DNA from: Streptoalloteichus hindustanus
GTDB lineage: Bacteria; Actinomycetota; Actinomycetes; Mycobacteriales; Pseudonocardiaceae
DNA: 64,000 nt
NCBI RefSeq assembly: GCF_900129375.1
Contig: NZ_FQVN01000001.1
Coordinates: 1 to 64,000 of the forward strand
Reading direction: 5' to 3'
Positions within the stretch are counted from its first letter, which is position 1, and each line of letters starts with the position of its first letter. The notes beneath the pieces are model-generated. The model saw nothing but the letters and a program-made list of their open reading frames with translations, made no database searches and had not been told where the DNA came from. The position numbers were made by a program, and so were the translations under genes. Below are positions 56,401 to 64,000 of the stretch, piece by piece.

Positions 56401-57501
56401 GCCGTCCAGGACGATGCGCAGGCCCTTCTTCTGGGCCAGGTTCGCGGTCAGCGAGTCGGACAGGTCGATCAGGGTGACGCCCTGGAGGCCGTCCTGCTGG
56501 ACGATGTACTCGCCGCGGTTGACCTCGCCGTCGTCGATCAGGATCACGATGTGCGGCTGGTCGGTCAGCGGCTGCGCGTTGCGGGAGAAGTTCCTGCGCT
56601 CGCCCAGCTCCTCGTGGAGCATCCGCTCGATCTCGGTCAGCGACCCGGCCATCAGCCGCATCTGGCCGATGCCGTCGACGTGCCGGGGGTGCTGCGCGTG
56701 CGGCAGCCACTTGACCCACTCCCACTCGCGCCGGGCCTCGCCGGCCGCGACGACCGCGATCAGCAGGTCGCTCGGGGCGTGGAAGGTGGCGAGCTGGGCG
56801 ATCATCGCCCTGGCCAGCGCGCGGGTGCGCTCCCTCTCGCCGTACAGCGGCACGGCGGCGAAGCCGCGCAGCGAGATGGCGATGGGCAGGTCGGGGACGA
56901 TCGAGTGGGCGCGCACGAACCGGCGCAGCGCCAGCGTCGCGATCGGCTCCAGCTCGTCGACCGGGCCGGTCTGCGGCGGCACCAGCCGGGTGGACAGCCG
57001 CTGCGCGCCGCGGCAGATCCGGACCTGGCAGAAGTCGGGGTCGTTGGGGCGGCGCTCCCACATCCGGCGCTGCCCCTGCCCGACCAGCGGCCACAGGGCC
57101 TGCGGGTCGGGGTGGCACCACTCGCGCTCGACGCGCTGCTCCATGGCGGCCTCGCGGGCGCGCTCCCGCATCTGGCCGAGGTACCGCAGGTAGTCCTTGC
57201 GGTCCTCGTTCATCTCGGCCTTCTTCTGGCCGGCCCCCTGGCCGCCGCCGGCCATCATGCCCAGCGTCGAGATCACCATCATGCCGCCGAAGACCAGCGA
57301 CATCGGGTTCTTGCCGCCGGCCATGAACATGAAGACCATCATGCCGAGCGACGCGACCACCATCACGACCGGCAGCAGCTTCATGACGATGTTGCCGGGG
57401 ATGACCCGGGGCACCTCGGGCGGTGGCTCCAGGTGGACCTCGCCGCCCGGGGGACGTGGGGCGGCCAGGCGCGGCGACCGCTTGAACTGCAGCGTGCTCA
57501 C
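53452..57501 (-). CDS. eccC4: ESX-4 type VII secretion ATPase EccC
   Basis: A 1349-residue FtsK/SpoIIIE-type ATPase and motor of the secretion system. Two membrane helices lie near residues 35-90 (VVMVVASLGMMVFMFMAG). Three ATPase domains follow with Walker A loops GATGSGKS (near 485), GGPQSGKS (near 847) and ETEAGKS (near 1150); the last is degenerate at its Gly residues. Walker B of domain 1 reads ALWIVIDEF. The protein is a single chain, as in ESX-4, not split into EccCa/Cb. GTG 57501 is the likely start. Its neighbours eccD and mycP are divergent, as Rv3447c is from Rv3448-Rv3449. Confidence 0.96.
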   Translation of the reverse strand: MSTLQFKRSPRLAAPRPPGGEVHLEPPPEVPRVIPGNIVMKLLPVVMVVASLGMMVFMFMAGGKNPMSLVFGGMMVISTLGMMAGGGQGAGQKKAEMNEDRKDYLRYLGQMRERAREAAMEQRVEREWCHPDPQALWPLVGQGQRRMWERRPNDPDFCQVRICRGAQRLSTRLVPPQTGPVDELEPIATLALRRFVRAHSIVPDLPIAISLRGFAAVPLYGERERTRALARAMIAQLATFHAPSDLLIAVVAAGEARREWEWVKWLPHAQHPRHVDGIGQMRLMAGSLTEIERMLHEELGERRNFSRNAQPLTDQPHIVILIDDGEVNRGEYIVQQDGLQGVTLIDLSDSLTANLAQKKGLRIVLDGDRLGARTGGGVEWFGTADGLSAVEAESLARKLSPWRVATAQGGSAEPEDQPLLTSNVGLFELLGLGDPMTFDLAQAWRPRPNSEKYKVAFGVGEHGEPVELDIKETAMGGMGPHGLCIGATGSGKSEFLRTLVLAMMATHSSAALNLVLVDFKGGATFLGFDDAPHVSAVITNLGSDLTLVDRMRDALAGEMARRQQVLADSGNFKNVWDYEKARERGEDLPPMPALWIVIDEFSELLSAKPDFIDLFVAIGRLGRSLQIHLLLASQRVEEGKLRGLETHLSYRLGLKTFSAADSRAAIGIPDAADLPPIPGSGYLVFNNEKTRFKACYVSGPYRPPGMQAVQTAAPISGDRRPKYFVPDFIPIPKEPEKPREEPKAAEKKKDDSAEPSELEIFVRRTLRQGPPAHQVWLPPLEEPPTLDALLPPLAPTEDRGLSAPGFQHNGRLTVPIGLEDRPYEQRQAVLWADLSGGAGHMAVVGGPQSGKSMLLRTLVTSMALTHTPQEAQFYCIDFGGGALMSLQGLPHVGSVGGKLDPDLVRRTIAELNTLMIEREQRFRNLGIDSMTEFRNRKRRGEIKDDPYGDVFLLIDGWLAFKQEFDLLEQQIVNMATSGLSYGVHVVLTANRWAEIRPALKDMLGTRFELRLGDTSESDVDRKVAVNVPQNRPGRGLSRDKLHFLVALPRVDSGERVTADMTPEQRWEVLVDRVGEGIHDAAQKINASWRGPRAPQVRMLPAVLPYEQLPTPQQQPNPKLVPIGVNEDELAPVYLDFAQDPHFFGFAETEAGKSTLLRVVARGIVDRYSPQEARIILVDYRRSMLGFLPPDHVLTYAASSQQLQAVINDVKTAMTRRLPGPDVTQEQLKNRSWWKGPDLFFIVDDYDLVAPSPHANPLAPLAEFLPQARDIGLHFVVMRNSGGASRAAFSDPIIGKLREGSAPGIVMSGSKDEGNLIGNVKPSAMPPGRGTLVARKGGNRLVQIAHIPAE

Positions 57502-57789
57502 CGGACGGGCACCTCTTACTTCTCCCCGACTCGCGAGGCTGGGGTCGGGATCGGCTGGCGAACGGACGAACCGGGTGCGCGAGGCGGGCGAAGGGCCCCC
57601 GACGGGTGGGCGGCAAGTTTCCCCGCCCCACTTCGCCGGAACCCGGGGTCCCGCCGCACTCGGTGCGGCCATACTAGGGGCGCTCGTCGCCGGGCATGGC
57701 CGGTTCCGCGACTTCCGCGAGACGGACGACGACCGCCGCGACGGGTTCGACAAGCCCGATCCGAGAAGAAGAAGGACGAGGGGACGCTG
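57502..57789. promoter_or_regulatory. Divergent promoter region between eccC and eccD
   Basis: 288 bp that must contain the promoters for both halves of the ESX-4 locus. A short run (acttccgcgagacgg, catactaggggcg) has a TACTAG-like -10 on the + strand near 57670. No operator is evident. Confidence 0.45.
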
Positions 57790-59217
57790 GTGGCGACCGG
57801 GACGACGGTGTTCAGCCGGGTGACCGTGGTGGCGCCGACCACTCGCATCGACGTCGCCCTGCCGGCCGACGTCGCGGTGGCCGACCTGCTGCCGATGGTG
57901 CTGGACATGGCCCGCAGGGCCAGCGGCGAGGGCGGCCCGCTCAACGCCAGGGACGGCGGGGTGCGGCACGGCGGCTGGTGCCTGGCCAAGCTCGGCGAGT
58001 CCGAGCCGCTGGACCCGAGCCGCACGCTGGCCTCGCAGGGTGTCGTGGACGGCGAGCTGCTCCAGCTCCGCCGGCGCAACGAGAACCCGCCGCCCCCGCT
58101 GTACGACGACGTCGTCGACGCCATCGCGGACTCCGCCCCGGACAGCTACCGGCCGTGGACCACGGAGACCGCCGGCCGGATCGGCCACCTCGCCGGCGGC
58201 CTCGCGCTGGTGGGCGCGGCGATGGCCGCGTGGCGCGCCGGCCCGAGCTACCCGCTGGCCACCGCGCTCGTCGCGGGAGTGGCCGCGGTGGTGGCGGTGG
58301 TCGTCGGCGCGGTGATCGCCAGGGCGTACGCGGCGGCGACCACCGGCGTGGTGGTCGCGGCGGCGGGCGGCCTGCCGCTGGCGCTCGTGAGCGGCCTCTA
58401 CATCGTGCCCGGCACCGAGGTGCTCGGCCTCGGCCGCGCGAACCTGTTGCTGGGCAGCGCGTTGGTGCTGGTGGTCGCCACCGCCTCGATCATGGTGCTG
58501 GGCGCGGGGGTGACCGTGTTCGTCGCGGCCGCCACCGCCGGCACGTTGGGCGTGCTCGCGTTCGCGGTCGCCACCCTGGTGGACACCCCGGCGCCGGGCG
58601 TCGCGGCGGGCGCCGGCGCGGTGGCGCTGGCCGGCCTGTCGACGCTGCCCCGGCTGACGCTGCGGCTGGCCCGCCTGCCGTTGCCCCAGGTCCCCGGCAG
58701 CGCCGAGGACCTCAAGGAGGACACCGGCTTCCCCGAGTACACCGTGATCGAGCGGCGCACGGGCCTGGCGCACGAGTACATGACCGGCATGCTCGTCGGC
58801 TGCGGCGTGGTCGCGGCGATCTCGGCGATCCTGGCCGCCACCGACGGCAGCGTGTTCGGGCCGCTGTTCGCGGTCGCGCTGTCCGCCGTCATGTTGATGC
58901 GCGCCCGCGCCTACGCCAACGGCAGCCAGGCCGTGGCGTTGCTGGTGACCGGCATGGTGGCCGCGACCGGCGTGCTCCTGGGCTGGCTGTGGACCGCCAC
59001 CCCGTTCACCCTGCTGCTGTGGGTGTTCGGCGCGTTGGTGCTGCTGGCGGCCACCGGTCTGGTGCTGGGCGTGGTGTTCCCGGAGAAGAAGTTCTCGCCG
59101 GTGCTGCGCCGCACCGCCGACATCGCCGAGGCGGTGCTCATCGCGTCCGTCCTGCCGCTCGCGCTGGCCGTGATGGACCTCTACAGCACGATCCGCCACC
59201 TGAACATCAACATCTGA
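57790..59217 (+). CDS. eccD4: ESX-4 membrane protein EccD
   Basis: A 475-residue protein. The N-terminal 100 residues are a ubiquitin-like (YukD) domain (FSRVTVVAPTTRIDVALPADVAVADLLPM), the rest has eleven predicted membrane helices and forms the conducting part of the channel. GTG 57790 follows GAGGGG. The C terminus ends MDLYSTIRHLNINI. It is followed after 11 bp by mycP, the order of Rv3448-Rv3449. Confidence 0.94.
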   Translation: MATGTTVFSRVTVVAPTTRIDVALPADVAVADLLPMVLDMARRASGEGGPLNARDGGVRHGGWCLAKLGESEPLDPSRTLASQGVVDGELLQLRRRNENPPPPLYDDVVDAIADSAPDSYRPWTTETAGRIGHLAGGLALVGAAMAAWRAGPSYPLATALVAGVAAVVAVVVGAVIARAYAAATTGVVVAAAGGLPLALVSGLYIVPGTEVLGLGRANLLLGSALVLVVATASIMVLGAGVTVFVAAATAGTLGVLAFAVATLVDTPAPGVAAGAGAVALAGLSTLPRLTLRLARLPLPQVPGSAEDLKEDTGFPEYTVIERRTGLAHEYMTGMLVGCGVVAAISAILAATDGSVFGPLFAVALSAVMLMRARAYANGSQAVALLVTGMVAATGVLLGWLWTATPFTLLLWVFGALVLLAATGLVLGVVFPEKKFSPVLRRTADIAEAVLIASVLPLALAVMDLYSTIRHLNINI

Positions 59218-59228
59218 GGTCGTCGCCG

Positions 59229-60743
59229 ATGCGCAGCCCGCGGACGCTCCGCAGGCTCGTGGCCGCCGTCGCGGCCACGAGCCTGATCACCCTGGCCGGA
59301 CCGGTGCTGTCGGCGGCGGCCCAGCCGACGCCGACCGGCGGCCAGTCCCCGTCGGGGCAGCGGACGGCGGGCGCGTCGCCCGCCGCCAAGCCGTCCCAGA
59401 AGTCGCCCCGGCCGCCGGCCGGCGACATCCCGAAGGGGATTCCGCCGCTCGACCCGGACGAGAGCAAGCTGCCCGGCGCCGGACCGGCCAAACCGGAGAT
59501 CTCGTACGCGCAGAAGGACGGGTGCGTCAAGACCCTCCCCGACACCGCGAAGAAGATCGAGCACAAGCCGTGGGGCCAGGTCGCGCTGAACTTCGAACAG
59601 GTCTGGGCGCTGACCAAGGGCGAGGGCGTCAAGGTCGCGGTGATCGACACCGGGGTGAACCGGCACCCCCGGCTCGGTGACGGCCACGGCGACTACCGGG
59701 TCGAGGAGGGCGGCGACTACGTCGTCGAGGCCGAGAAGGGCGTCAAGGACTGCGACGGCCACGGCACCGCCGTCGCCGGCATCATCGCCGCCGACAACCG
59801 CGACCCCAGCGTCGGCTTCTCCGGGGTCGCCCCGGAGGCGCGGATCATCTCCTACCGCCAGTCCAGCCCGAACTACCGGGGCAAGGACTCCAGCGGGCGG
59901 GAGCGGCCGGCGGGCACCGTGGAGACGATGGCGCACGCGGTCCGCAAGGCGGCCGACGACGGCGCCAAGGTCATCAACATCTCGGAGTCGGCCTGCCAGC
60001 CGCCGGTCGCGTCGACCTACTACGCGCCGCTGCACGCCGCCGTGCGCTACGCGACCAAGCAGAAGAACGCGGTCGTCGTGGTCGCCGCCGGCAACGTCGA
60101 CGGCCAGACCTGCAAGCAGAACGAGCCCTACGGCAAGATCGAGACCCTGCCGAGCCCGGCATGGTTCGACGACGACGTGCTCACCGTCGCCGCCGCCGAC
60201 GAGAACGGCGCGCCGGCGAGCTTCTCGATGAACGGCCCGTGGGTGGACGTCGCGGCGCCCGGCACGAAGATCACCTCGCTGGACCCGGCGGAGAACGGCA
60301 GGGGCCTGGCGAACATGCTGTCCCAGAACGGCAGGTACGAGACCATCCAGGGCACCAGCTTCGCCGCGCCGTACGTGGCCGGCGTCGTCGCCCTGGTCAG
60401 GGCCCGGTTCCCCAACCTGCCGGCGAAGCAGGTCATCGAGCGGATCGAGAAGACCGCGCAGCACCCCGCGGGTCCCGGCGGGTGGAACCCGCAGCTCGGC
60501 TGGGGCATGGTCGACCCGGTCGCCGCCGTGACCGCGGTGCTGCCGGAGGAGCAGGGGGTCGTCGCTCCGACCGCGACCGGCGCCCGCATGCAGATGCCGC
60601 CGGCGGTGGAGAAGGACTGGACGCCGACCATCGTGGCGCTCGGCGGCGCGGGCGGCGGTGTCGTCCTGCTCGGGATCACCCTGTTCGCCGTGCACACCGT
60701 GGGGCGGGTCCGCTCGCGGCAGGCGCAGCGCGCTCGCACCTGA
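59229..60743 (+). CDS. mycP4: ESX-4 mycosin protease MycP
   Basis: A 504-residue membrane-anchored subtilase. A signal peptide (RRLVAAVAATSLITLAGPVLSAAA) is followed by a Pro-rich propeptide-like segment of 60 residues. The catalytic triad is Asp140 (VAVIDTGVN), His178 (DGHGTAVAGI) and Ser377 (GTSFAAPYVAGV). A C-terminal membrane helix (IVALGGAGGGVVLLGITLF) ends in a basic tail. Mycosins stabilise the ESX complex and process some substrates. ATG 59229 lies 11 bp after the eccD stop. Confidence 0.95.
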   Translation: MRSPRTLRRLVAAVAATSLITLAGPVLSAAAQPTPTGGQSPSGQRTAGASPAAKPSQKSPRPPAGDIPKGIPPLDPDESKLPGAGPAKPEISYAQKDGCVKTLPDTAKKIEHKPWGQVALNFEQVWALTKGEGVKVAVIDTGVNRHPRLGDGHGDYRVEEGGDYVVEAEKGVKDCDGHGTAVAGIIAADNRDPSVGFSGVAPEARIISYRQSSPNYRGKDSSGRERPAGTVETMAHAVRKAADDGAKVINISESACQPPVASTYYAPLHAAVRYATKQKNAVVVVAAGNVDGQTCKQNEPYGKIETLPSPAWFDDDVLTVAAADENGAPASFSMNGPWVDVAAPGTKITSLDPAENGRGLANMLSQNGRYETIQGTSFAAPYVAGVVALVRARFPNLPAKQVIERIEKTAQHPAGPGGWNPQLGWGMVDPVAAVTAVLPEEQGVVAPTATGARMQMPPAVEKDWTPTIVALGGAGGGVVLLGITLFAVHTVGRVRSRQAQRART

Positions 60744-60753
60744 TCCACAACCC

Positions 60754-60786
60754 GACCTCCTCCGTCCACAGTGGACGGAGGAGGTC
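60754..60786 (+). terminator. Terminator after mycP
   Basis: Perfect 16-bp arms (60754-60769 and 60771-60786) centre on one base. It lies 11 bp after the mycP stop and contains the palindrome GTCCACAGTGGAC. Confidence 0.8.
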
Positions 60787-60789
60787 GTT

Positions 60790-61331
60790 CGTCACCGTCC
60801 CCTGAGGACGGTCCCCAGCACTCCTCCAGTCACCCGAACCGTCCTGCGCCCTGGCAGCGAGGCATTGCCGCAGCCTTCGAGAGCACAGCCTGGCGCCGGA
60901 CGAGCAAGGCCGACGATCTTCGACATGGCCAGTGCCCAAGAGACCGGCAGCGCGGCCGGGGTGGGAAACCAGGTGCCGCCGCAGAACGGCAGACCCGCGC
61001 GAGGGTGACCGGCAGACGCCGTATTGCGCCCATCCCGCCAACTGCCAGCGCCTGACCGCCGGTCGGGAGCGGGCAAGGCGAATCCCCACTGTCCTCGGGG
61101 CCACCGCCAGGGTGAGCGGCTCCGCGTCGGTCAGCTCCAGCCCGTGTCCCGAAGCCAGATCGGTGCCACCACACGCCTGGCGGGAAGCCGCGACCCCGAA
61201 CCGCGGGACGGTTGTGGGACCGAGAACACCGGCGGCACACCGGCTTCGTCCTGATCGACCGATTTCCCACGGCGCGGAGGGACGTGGCCGGACACCGACC
61301 TGACAGTCCTCAATGGACGATTGTCGGTCAC
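60790..61331 (-). pseudogene. Possible decayed S1 (trypsin-like) serine protease remnant
   Basis: No intact gene fills this 540-bp gap. Read on the minus strand, fragments in different frames recall the second half of an S1 protease, in the right order: LTDAEPLTLAVAPRTVG, then AGWAQYGVC where GWGQTC is expected, then FCGG and IVGLARPAPGCALEGCG near the C terminus. The Gly-Asp-Ser-Gly-Gly motif is not readable. It starts just after the neighbouring type VII gene, so it may be an inactivated gene. The resemblance was judged by eye only. Confidence 0.3.
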
Positions 61332-62665
61332 TCGATGACCGGCGGGGCGGCCTTCCTGGGCTCGCCGAACAACTCGGACGGGTCGCTGGTGAGCCGCGAC
61401 TTGTTCCTGCGCTCGGTCTCGCCGCCGCCCTGGCCCTGCCCGCCACCCATCATGCCGCCCATCGGCATCATCCCGCCCGCCATCGGGGAACCCGCGGGGG
61501 ACGGCCGACCGGCGGCCGCGGCGGGAGCGCCGGCGAACCCGGACTTCGGTTGCTCCTTCGGCGTTTCCACCGCGGCGGTGTGCGCGCCCGGAACCAACGG
61601 CTGTTGCTGTTGGGTCTGGGCGCCCGCGCCCGCGCCCGTCCCACCGCCGAGGGCGCCCCCGGTGACCGCCCCACCGACCGCACCGGCGCCAACACCACCG
61701 CCGGCCACTCCGCCGCCGGCCGCGCCCAGTCCCGGGGACTGCTCCTTCGGCGTCTGGGTGGGCTTCGTGTCGGCCGGCGGCCCCTCCTTCGGCTTCGGCA
61801 CGTCGAACGTCCAGTTCCGGTCAGGGAACGTGTGCGGCATGGCGACCTTGCCGAAGCCCTGACCGGCGTCGATGCCGTCGCACAGGCGGACGAACGCCTC
61901 CAGGACCTCCCGCACCGACTCGAAGATCTCCCGCGTCGGGCGCTTCATGTCGTCCAGGTGTGCCCGGGCCCGCGCCTCGCCGTGCAGGGGGACGGTCAGG
62001 GCCTGGGACAACGAGTCCGCGCCGTCGGCGAGGACGGCGGCCATGTCCCGCACCAGGCCGCGGATCGCCTCGGCGGTGACGTCCAGCGCCTCGGCCATCG
62101 CGGTCATGGCGTCGCCGAGGTCGGTGCTGGCCTGGCCAACCTGGCGCATGTGGTCGAGGAAGGAGTCGGAGTCCGCGCCGTCCCACACCGCGTCCAGCGC
62201 GCCCAGCGGCTTGTCGACGTCCTGCCGGACCCGCTCCAGCACCCGGCTCGCCGCCCGCCAGGCCTCGGCCTGCTCGTGCATGTCGTTCCAGCGGCCGACC
62301 ACGCGGCCGAAGTACTCCTCCACCGGGTCGGGCACGCCCAGGTCCCTCGCGAGGCGGGAGAGGTAGTCGAGGTGTCCGAGCAGCCCGTCGGCCACCCGGT
62401 CGCCGTCCGGCCCGTGCGCTCCGGGTCTGGACGCGCCCCGCGGCGGATACGGCAGGGGTGCCGGCGCCACGGGGCCGGGATGCGGCAGGGTGCGGGGCAG
62501 ATCCGCACCGGGACGCGGGGCCGGCGCGGGCGGCTCGGCTGCCGGATACCGCTGCGGCTCGGGTCGGAGGTGACCCGGCCCGGGATACGGGGCCGGGGGC
62601 GGCGAGAAGGCCGGTCGGTACGGGTTTCCGCCGGGCGGCTGGCCAACCGGATCACGTGGCAGCAC
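61328..62665 (-). CDS. WXG-containing Pro/Gly-rich type VII substrate-like protein (second copy type)
   Basis: A 445-residue protein. A Pro-rich N terminus of 95 residues precedes a helical domain (about 100-300) with the turn VWDGADSDSFLDHM near residue 170. A Gly/Ala-rich hinge (GAAGGGVAGGGVGAGAVGG) and a Met/Gly-rich segment (AGGMMPMGGMMGGGQGQ) lead to an Arg-rich end with DPSELFGE. The layout repeats that of the 1031-residue protein at 42969-46064. GTG 62665 follows GGGGAGGAG. It lies downstream of eccB and the EspC-like gene, and is probably exported by the same system (inference). Confidence 0.75.
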   Translation of the reverse strand: MLPRDPVGQPPGGNPYRPAFSPPPAPYPGPGHLRPEPQRYPAAEPPAPAPRPGADLPRTLPHPGPVAPAPLPYPPRGASRPGAHGPDGDRVADGLLGHLDYLSRLARDLGVPDPVEEYFGRVVGRWNDMHEQAEAWRAASRVLERVRQDVDKPLGALDAVWDGADSDSFLDHMRQVGQASTDLGDAMTAMAEALDVTAEAIRGLVRDMAAVLADGADSLSQALTVPLHGEARARAHLDDMKRPTREIFESVREVLEAFVRLCDGIDAGQGFGKVAMPHTFPDRNWTFDVPKPKEGPPADTKPTQTPKEQSPGLGAAGGGVAGGGVGAGAVGGAVTGGALGGGTGAGAGAQTQQQQPLVPGAHTAAVETPKEQPKSGFAGAPAAAAGRPSPAGSPMAGGMMPMGGMMGGGQGQGGGETERRNKSRLTSDPSELFGEPRKAAPPVIE

Positions 62666-62811
62666 TGGTGGGCTCCTCCCCCTCGACTCGCACTCGCTCC
62701 GCGACGCCGTGCCCCCCGAACGCCGTGCGCCGTGCCCCGCTGTGACTCCGTGCCGCCGGGCTCCGTGGCTCGTGTGGCCCGGTGCCGTGCCCCGTGCCCG
62801 TACCGGCGTGC

Positions 62812-63126
62812 TCAGTGCCGCTGGGTGCGCTTGAGGGTGCTGGCGTTGTCGGAGTCGTGGCCCTCGTAGTGGTCGGCCACCTTCACCAGGCCCACGCCGG
62901 CCGCCCCGAGCACCTCGCACGCGCGGTCGAGCTGCTGGCGCAGCAGCGCGGCGGCCCGGCCGTAGGCGTCGGTCACCCGCACCGTCCGCCCGAGCTCGCC
63001 GAACGCCTCGGGCGGCAACGGGTGGGCGTTCACGGTGTCGCGGGCCCGCCGCACGGCCTGCGCTCCCTGGTCGACCCGTCGCGCGTAGTCGCGCAACCAG
63101 TCCGTCTCGACCCTGATGCCGTCCAC
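62812..63126 (-). CDS. EspC-like type VII secretion target (second copy)
   Basis: A 104-residue helical protein with the same length and helix pattern as the EspC-like protein at 46057-46374: a first helix (VETDWLRDYARRVDQGAQAV), a loop with LPPEAFGELG, and a long second helix ending KVADHYEGHDSDNASTL. GTG 63126 with GAGGGGGG upstream. It lies between eccB and the large WXG protein gene on the same strand. Confidence 0.75.
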   Translation of the reverse strand: MDGIRVETDWLRDYARRVDQGAQAVRRARDTVNAHPLPPEAFGELGRTVRVTDAYGRAAALLRQQLDRACEVLGAAGVGLVKVADHYEGHDSDNASTLKRTQRH

Positions 63127-63248
63127 GCGCGCCCCCCTCGTCCCCGCGCCCACCGCCGAAGTCACCCGCACCGGCGGGCGCACCCGGGCGGCCGGCCCGG
63201 CGCCGTCCCCGCACTGTCGCGAGTGGACGGTCGCCGGGCCGCCCGGTC

Positions 63249-64000
63249 TCACTTCCCGGTCTGGCCGGTGCCCTGCTGGCCGTTGGCCTGGCCGCCCTGC
63301 TGCTCGCCGGGGGGCAGCTCGGCCTTCGGCGCGCTCTGGTCGACCGGCAGGCTGTCGTAGATCCGGTCGGCCATCGCCGGGTCCAACGCCGGCCCGTTGG
63401 GCAGCAACTGCAGGATCGACTGCGGCGCCGGCGCGTACTTCTCGCCGAGCCCGAGCCCCTTGGCGATCTCCTCGCTGGGCACGCCGTAGCGCACGCCGCG
63501 GTCGGAGACCACCGAGATCGGCCCGGAGGCGACGTCCATCTGCGTGTTCACGCTGCGGACCACCGCACCCTTGCCGGGCGGCATGAACGCCAGGTCGATG
63601 TTCTCCAGGTTGTCCAACTTGTACTGGGCGAGCTTGACCGGCCGCATCTTGTCCGGCAGCGGCACGCGGCGGCCGACGGTCACCGAGGTCTCCGGCTTGC
63701 CGTCCTTGCCGCTCCACCGCAGGCAGGTCACCGGGGCCTCGGCCACGCCGAGCGCCTTCTCCGGCGTCACCACGGGCAGGTCGTCGATCTTCAGCTTCTG
63801 CGCGTCCGGCGCGGTCTTGGCCACGTCGGCCGGCGGCACGTCGATCGGCTTGACGGCGCCGGTCTTCGGGTCGGAGTACCGGATCAGCTCGGCGACGGCC
63901 TGCGGCACCTGCTGCACACCGTCCCTGAGCACGACGAAGTACTCCTCGGCCTGCCCGGTGCGGTAGGCCCGGACCACGTTGCCGACCTTCGCGCCGCGGA
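63249..64000 (-). CDS. eccB4: ESX-4 membrane protein EccB, C-terminal part (5' end outside window)
   Basis: About 250 residues of the periplasmic part of EccB. Segments such as YFVVLRDGVQQVPQAVAELI, GKGAVVRSVN and SDRGVRYGVPSEEIAKGLGLG are family marks, and EAPVTCLRWSG holds the first of the conserved Cys. The frame continues through the right edge, so the GTG at 63977 is internal. A Gln/Gly-rich tail closes the chain. EccB is a core ESX component, and its place next to mycP agrees with Rv3450c. Confidence 0.93.
   Translation of the reverse strand, partial: RGAKVGNVVRAYRTGQAEEYFVVLRDGVQQVPQAVAELIRYSDPKTGAVKPIDVPPADVAKTAPDAQKLKIDDLPVVTPEKALGVAEAPVTCLRWSGKDGKPETSVTVGRRVPLPDKMRPVKLAQYKLDNLENIDLAFMPPGKGAVVRSVNTQMDVASGPISVVSDRGVRYGVPSEEIAKGLGLGEKYAPAPQSILQLLPNGPALDPAMADRIYDSLPVDQSAPKAELPPGEQQGGQANGQQGTGQTGK

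Noticed and set aside
51469-59217. A 2582-codon open frame on the + strand
   Set aside because: Only its last 475 codons (eccD, from 57790) are a gene. The rest is antisense to eccC and the Hsp70-Rv3446c gene and is open because of high GC.
61131-61331. A 66-codon gene coupled to the large WXG protein gene by a GTGA overlap
   Set aside because: The product has no recognisable feature, and the start is fixed only by the overlap. The frame may be part of the decayed protease remnant.

Overview
The window is high-GC actinobacterial chromosome, most likely from a filamentous member of the Pseudonocardiaceae (Saccharothrix, Actinosynnema or Lentzea type). This is an inference from the gene content: a BldM-type developmental regulator, a WhiB protein, a RsdA/SigD pair, HGH-tailed GroEL and an ESX-4-type secretion locus. 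The order guaA ... GMC (ChoD-like) oxidase - guaB3 - guaB - DUF5319 - rsdA/sigD - Rv3415c-like gene - whiB - groEL/groES - tsaD-rimI-tsaB-tsaE-alr - nnr - acpS - glmS - glmM - rpsI/rplM - esxT/esxU - eccC / eccD-mycP / eccB matches the Mycobacterium tuberculosis Rv3396c-Rv3450c core, with local insertions. That synteny is the strongest support for many of the calls.

Layout. 1-9.7 kb: the tail of a Ser/Thr kinase, a LysR/EamA divergent pair, a PspC-type sensor kinase and NarL regulator divergent from a PspC/LiaF-like membrane protein (probably an envelope-stress module), a Ser/Thr-rich surface protein and guaA. 9.5-18 kb: a 51-residue membrane protein, an aldehyde dehydrogenase, two flavoprotein oxidases, and the IMP dehydrogenase pair guaB3-guaB. 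18-26 kb: a regulatory block with DUF5319, RsdA-SigD, BldM, an Rv3415c-like gene, a CarH-type MerR/B12 regulator, WhiB, and an XRE regulator. 26-31 kb: groEL-groES with a CIRCE operator, and a flavin-Rieske oxidoreductase. 30-36 kb: the translationally coupled operon alr - alpha/beta hydrolase - tsaE - tsaB - rimI - tsaD, read from a clear promoter upstream of alr. 36-49.5 kb: a nucleotidyltransferase, nnr, acpS, a PAP2-like membrane protein, glmS, a hydrolase, a first type VII substrate cluster, glmM, and rpsI/rplM. 50-64 kb: the ESX-4 core (esxT, esxU, an Hsp70-Rv3446c fusion, eccC, eccD, mycP, eccB) and a second type VII substrate cluster.

The main unusual content is around the secretion locus. 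Two similar cassettes, each an EspC-like small protein followed by a large WXG-containing, Pro/Gly- and Met/Gly-rich protein, sit on either side of the ESX-4 core. Two otherwise unrelated small proteins of the same neighbourhood end in nearly the same acidic-aromatic tag. Other points of interest are a BldM that has lost its phosphoacceptor Asp, a CarH-like regulator with repeats in its divergent promoter region, a dispersed repeat carrying paired TTGTCCACA boxes, a recurrent 13-bp palindrome, and a possible decayed S1 protease. No tRNA, rRNA, CRISPR array, insertion sequence or prophage was seen.
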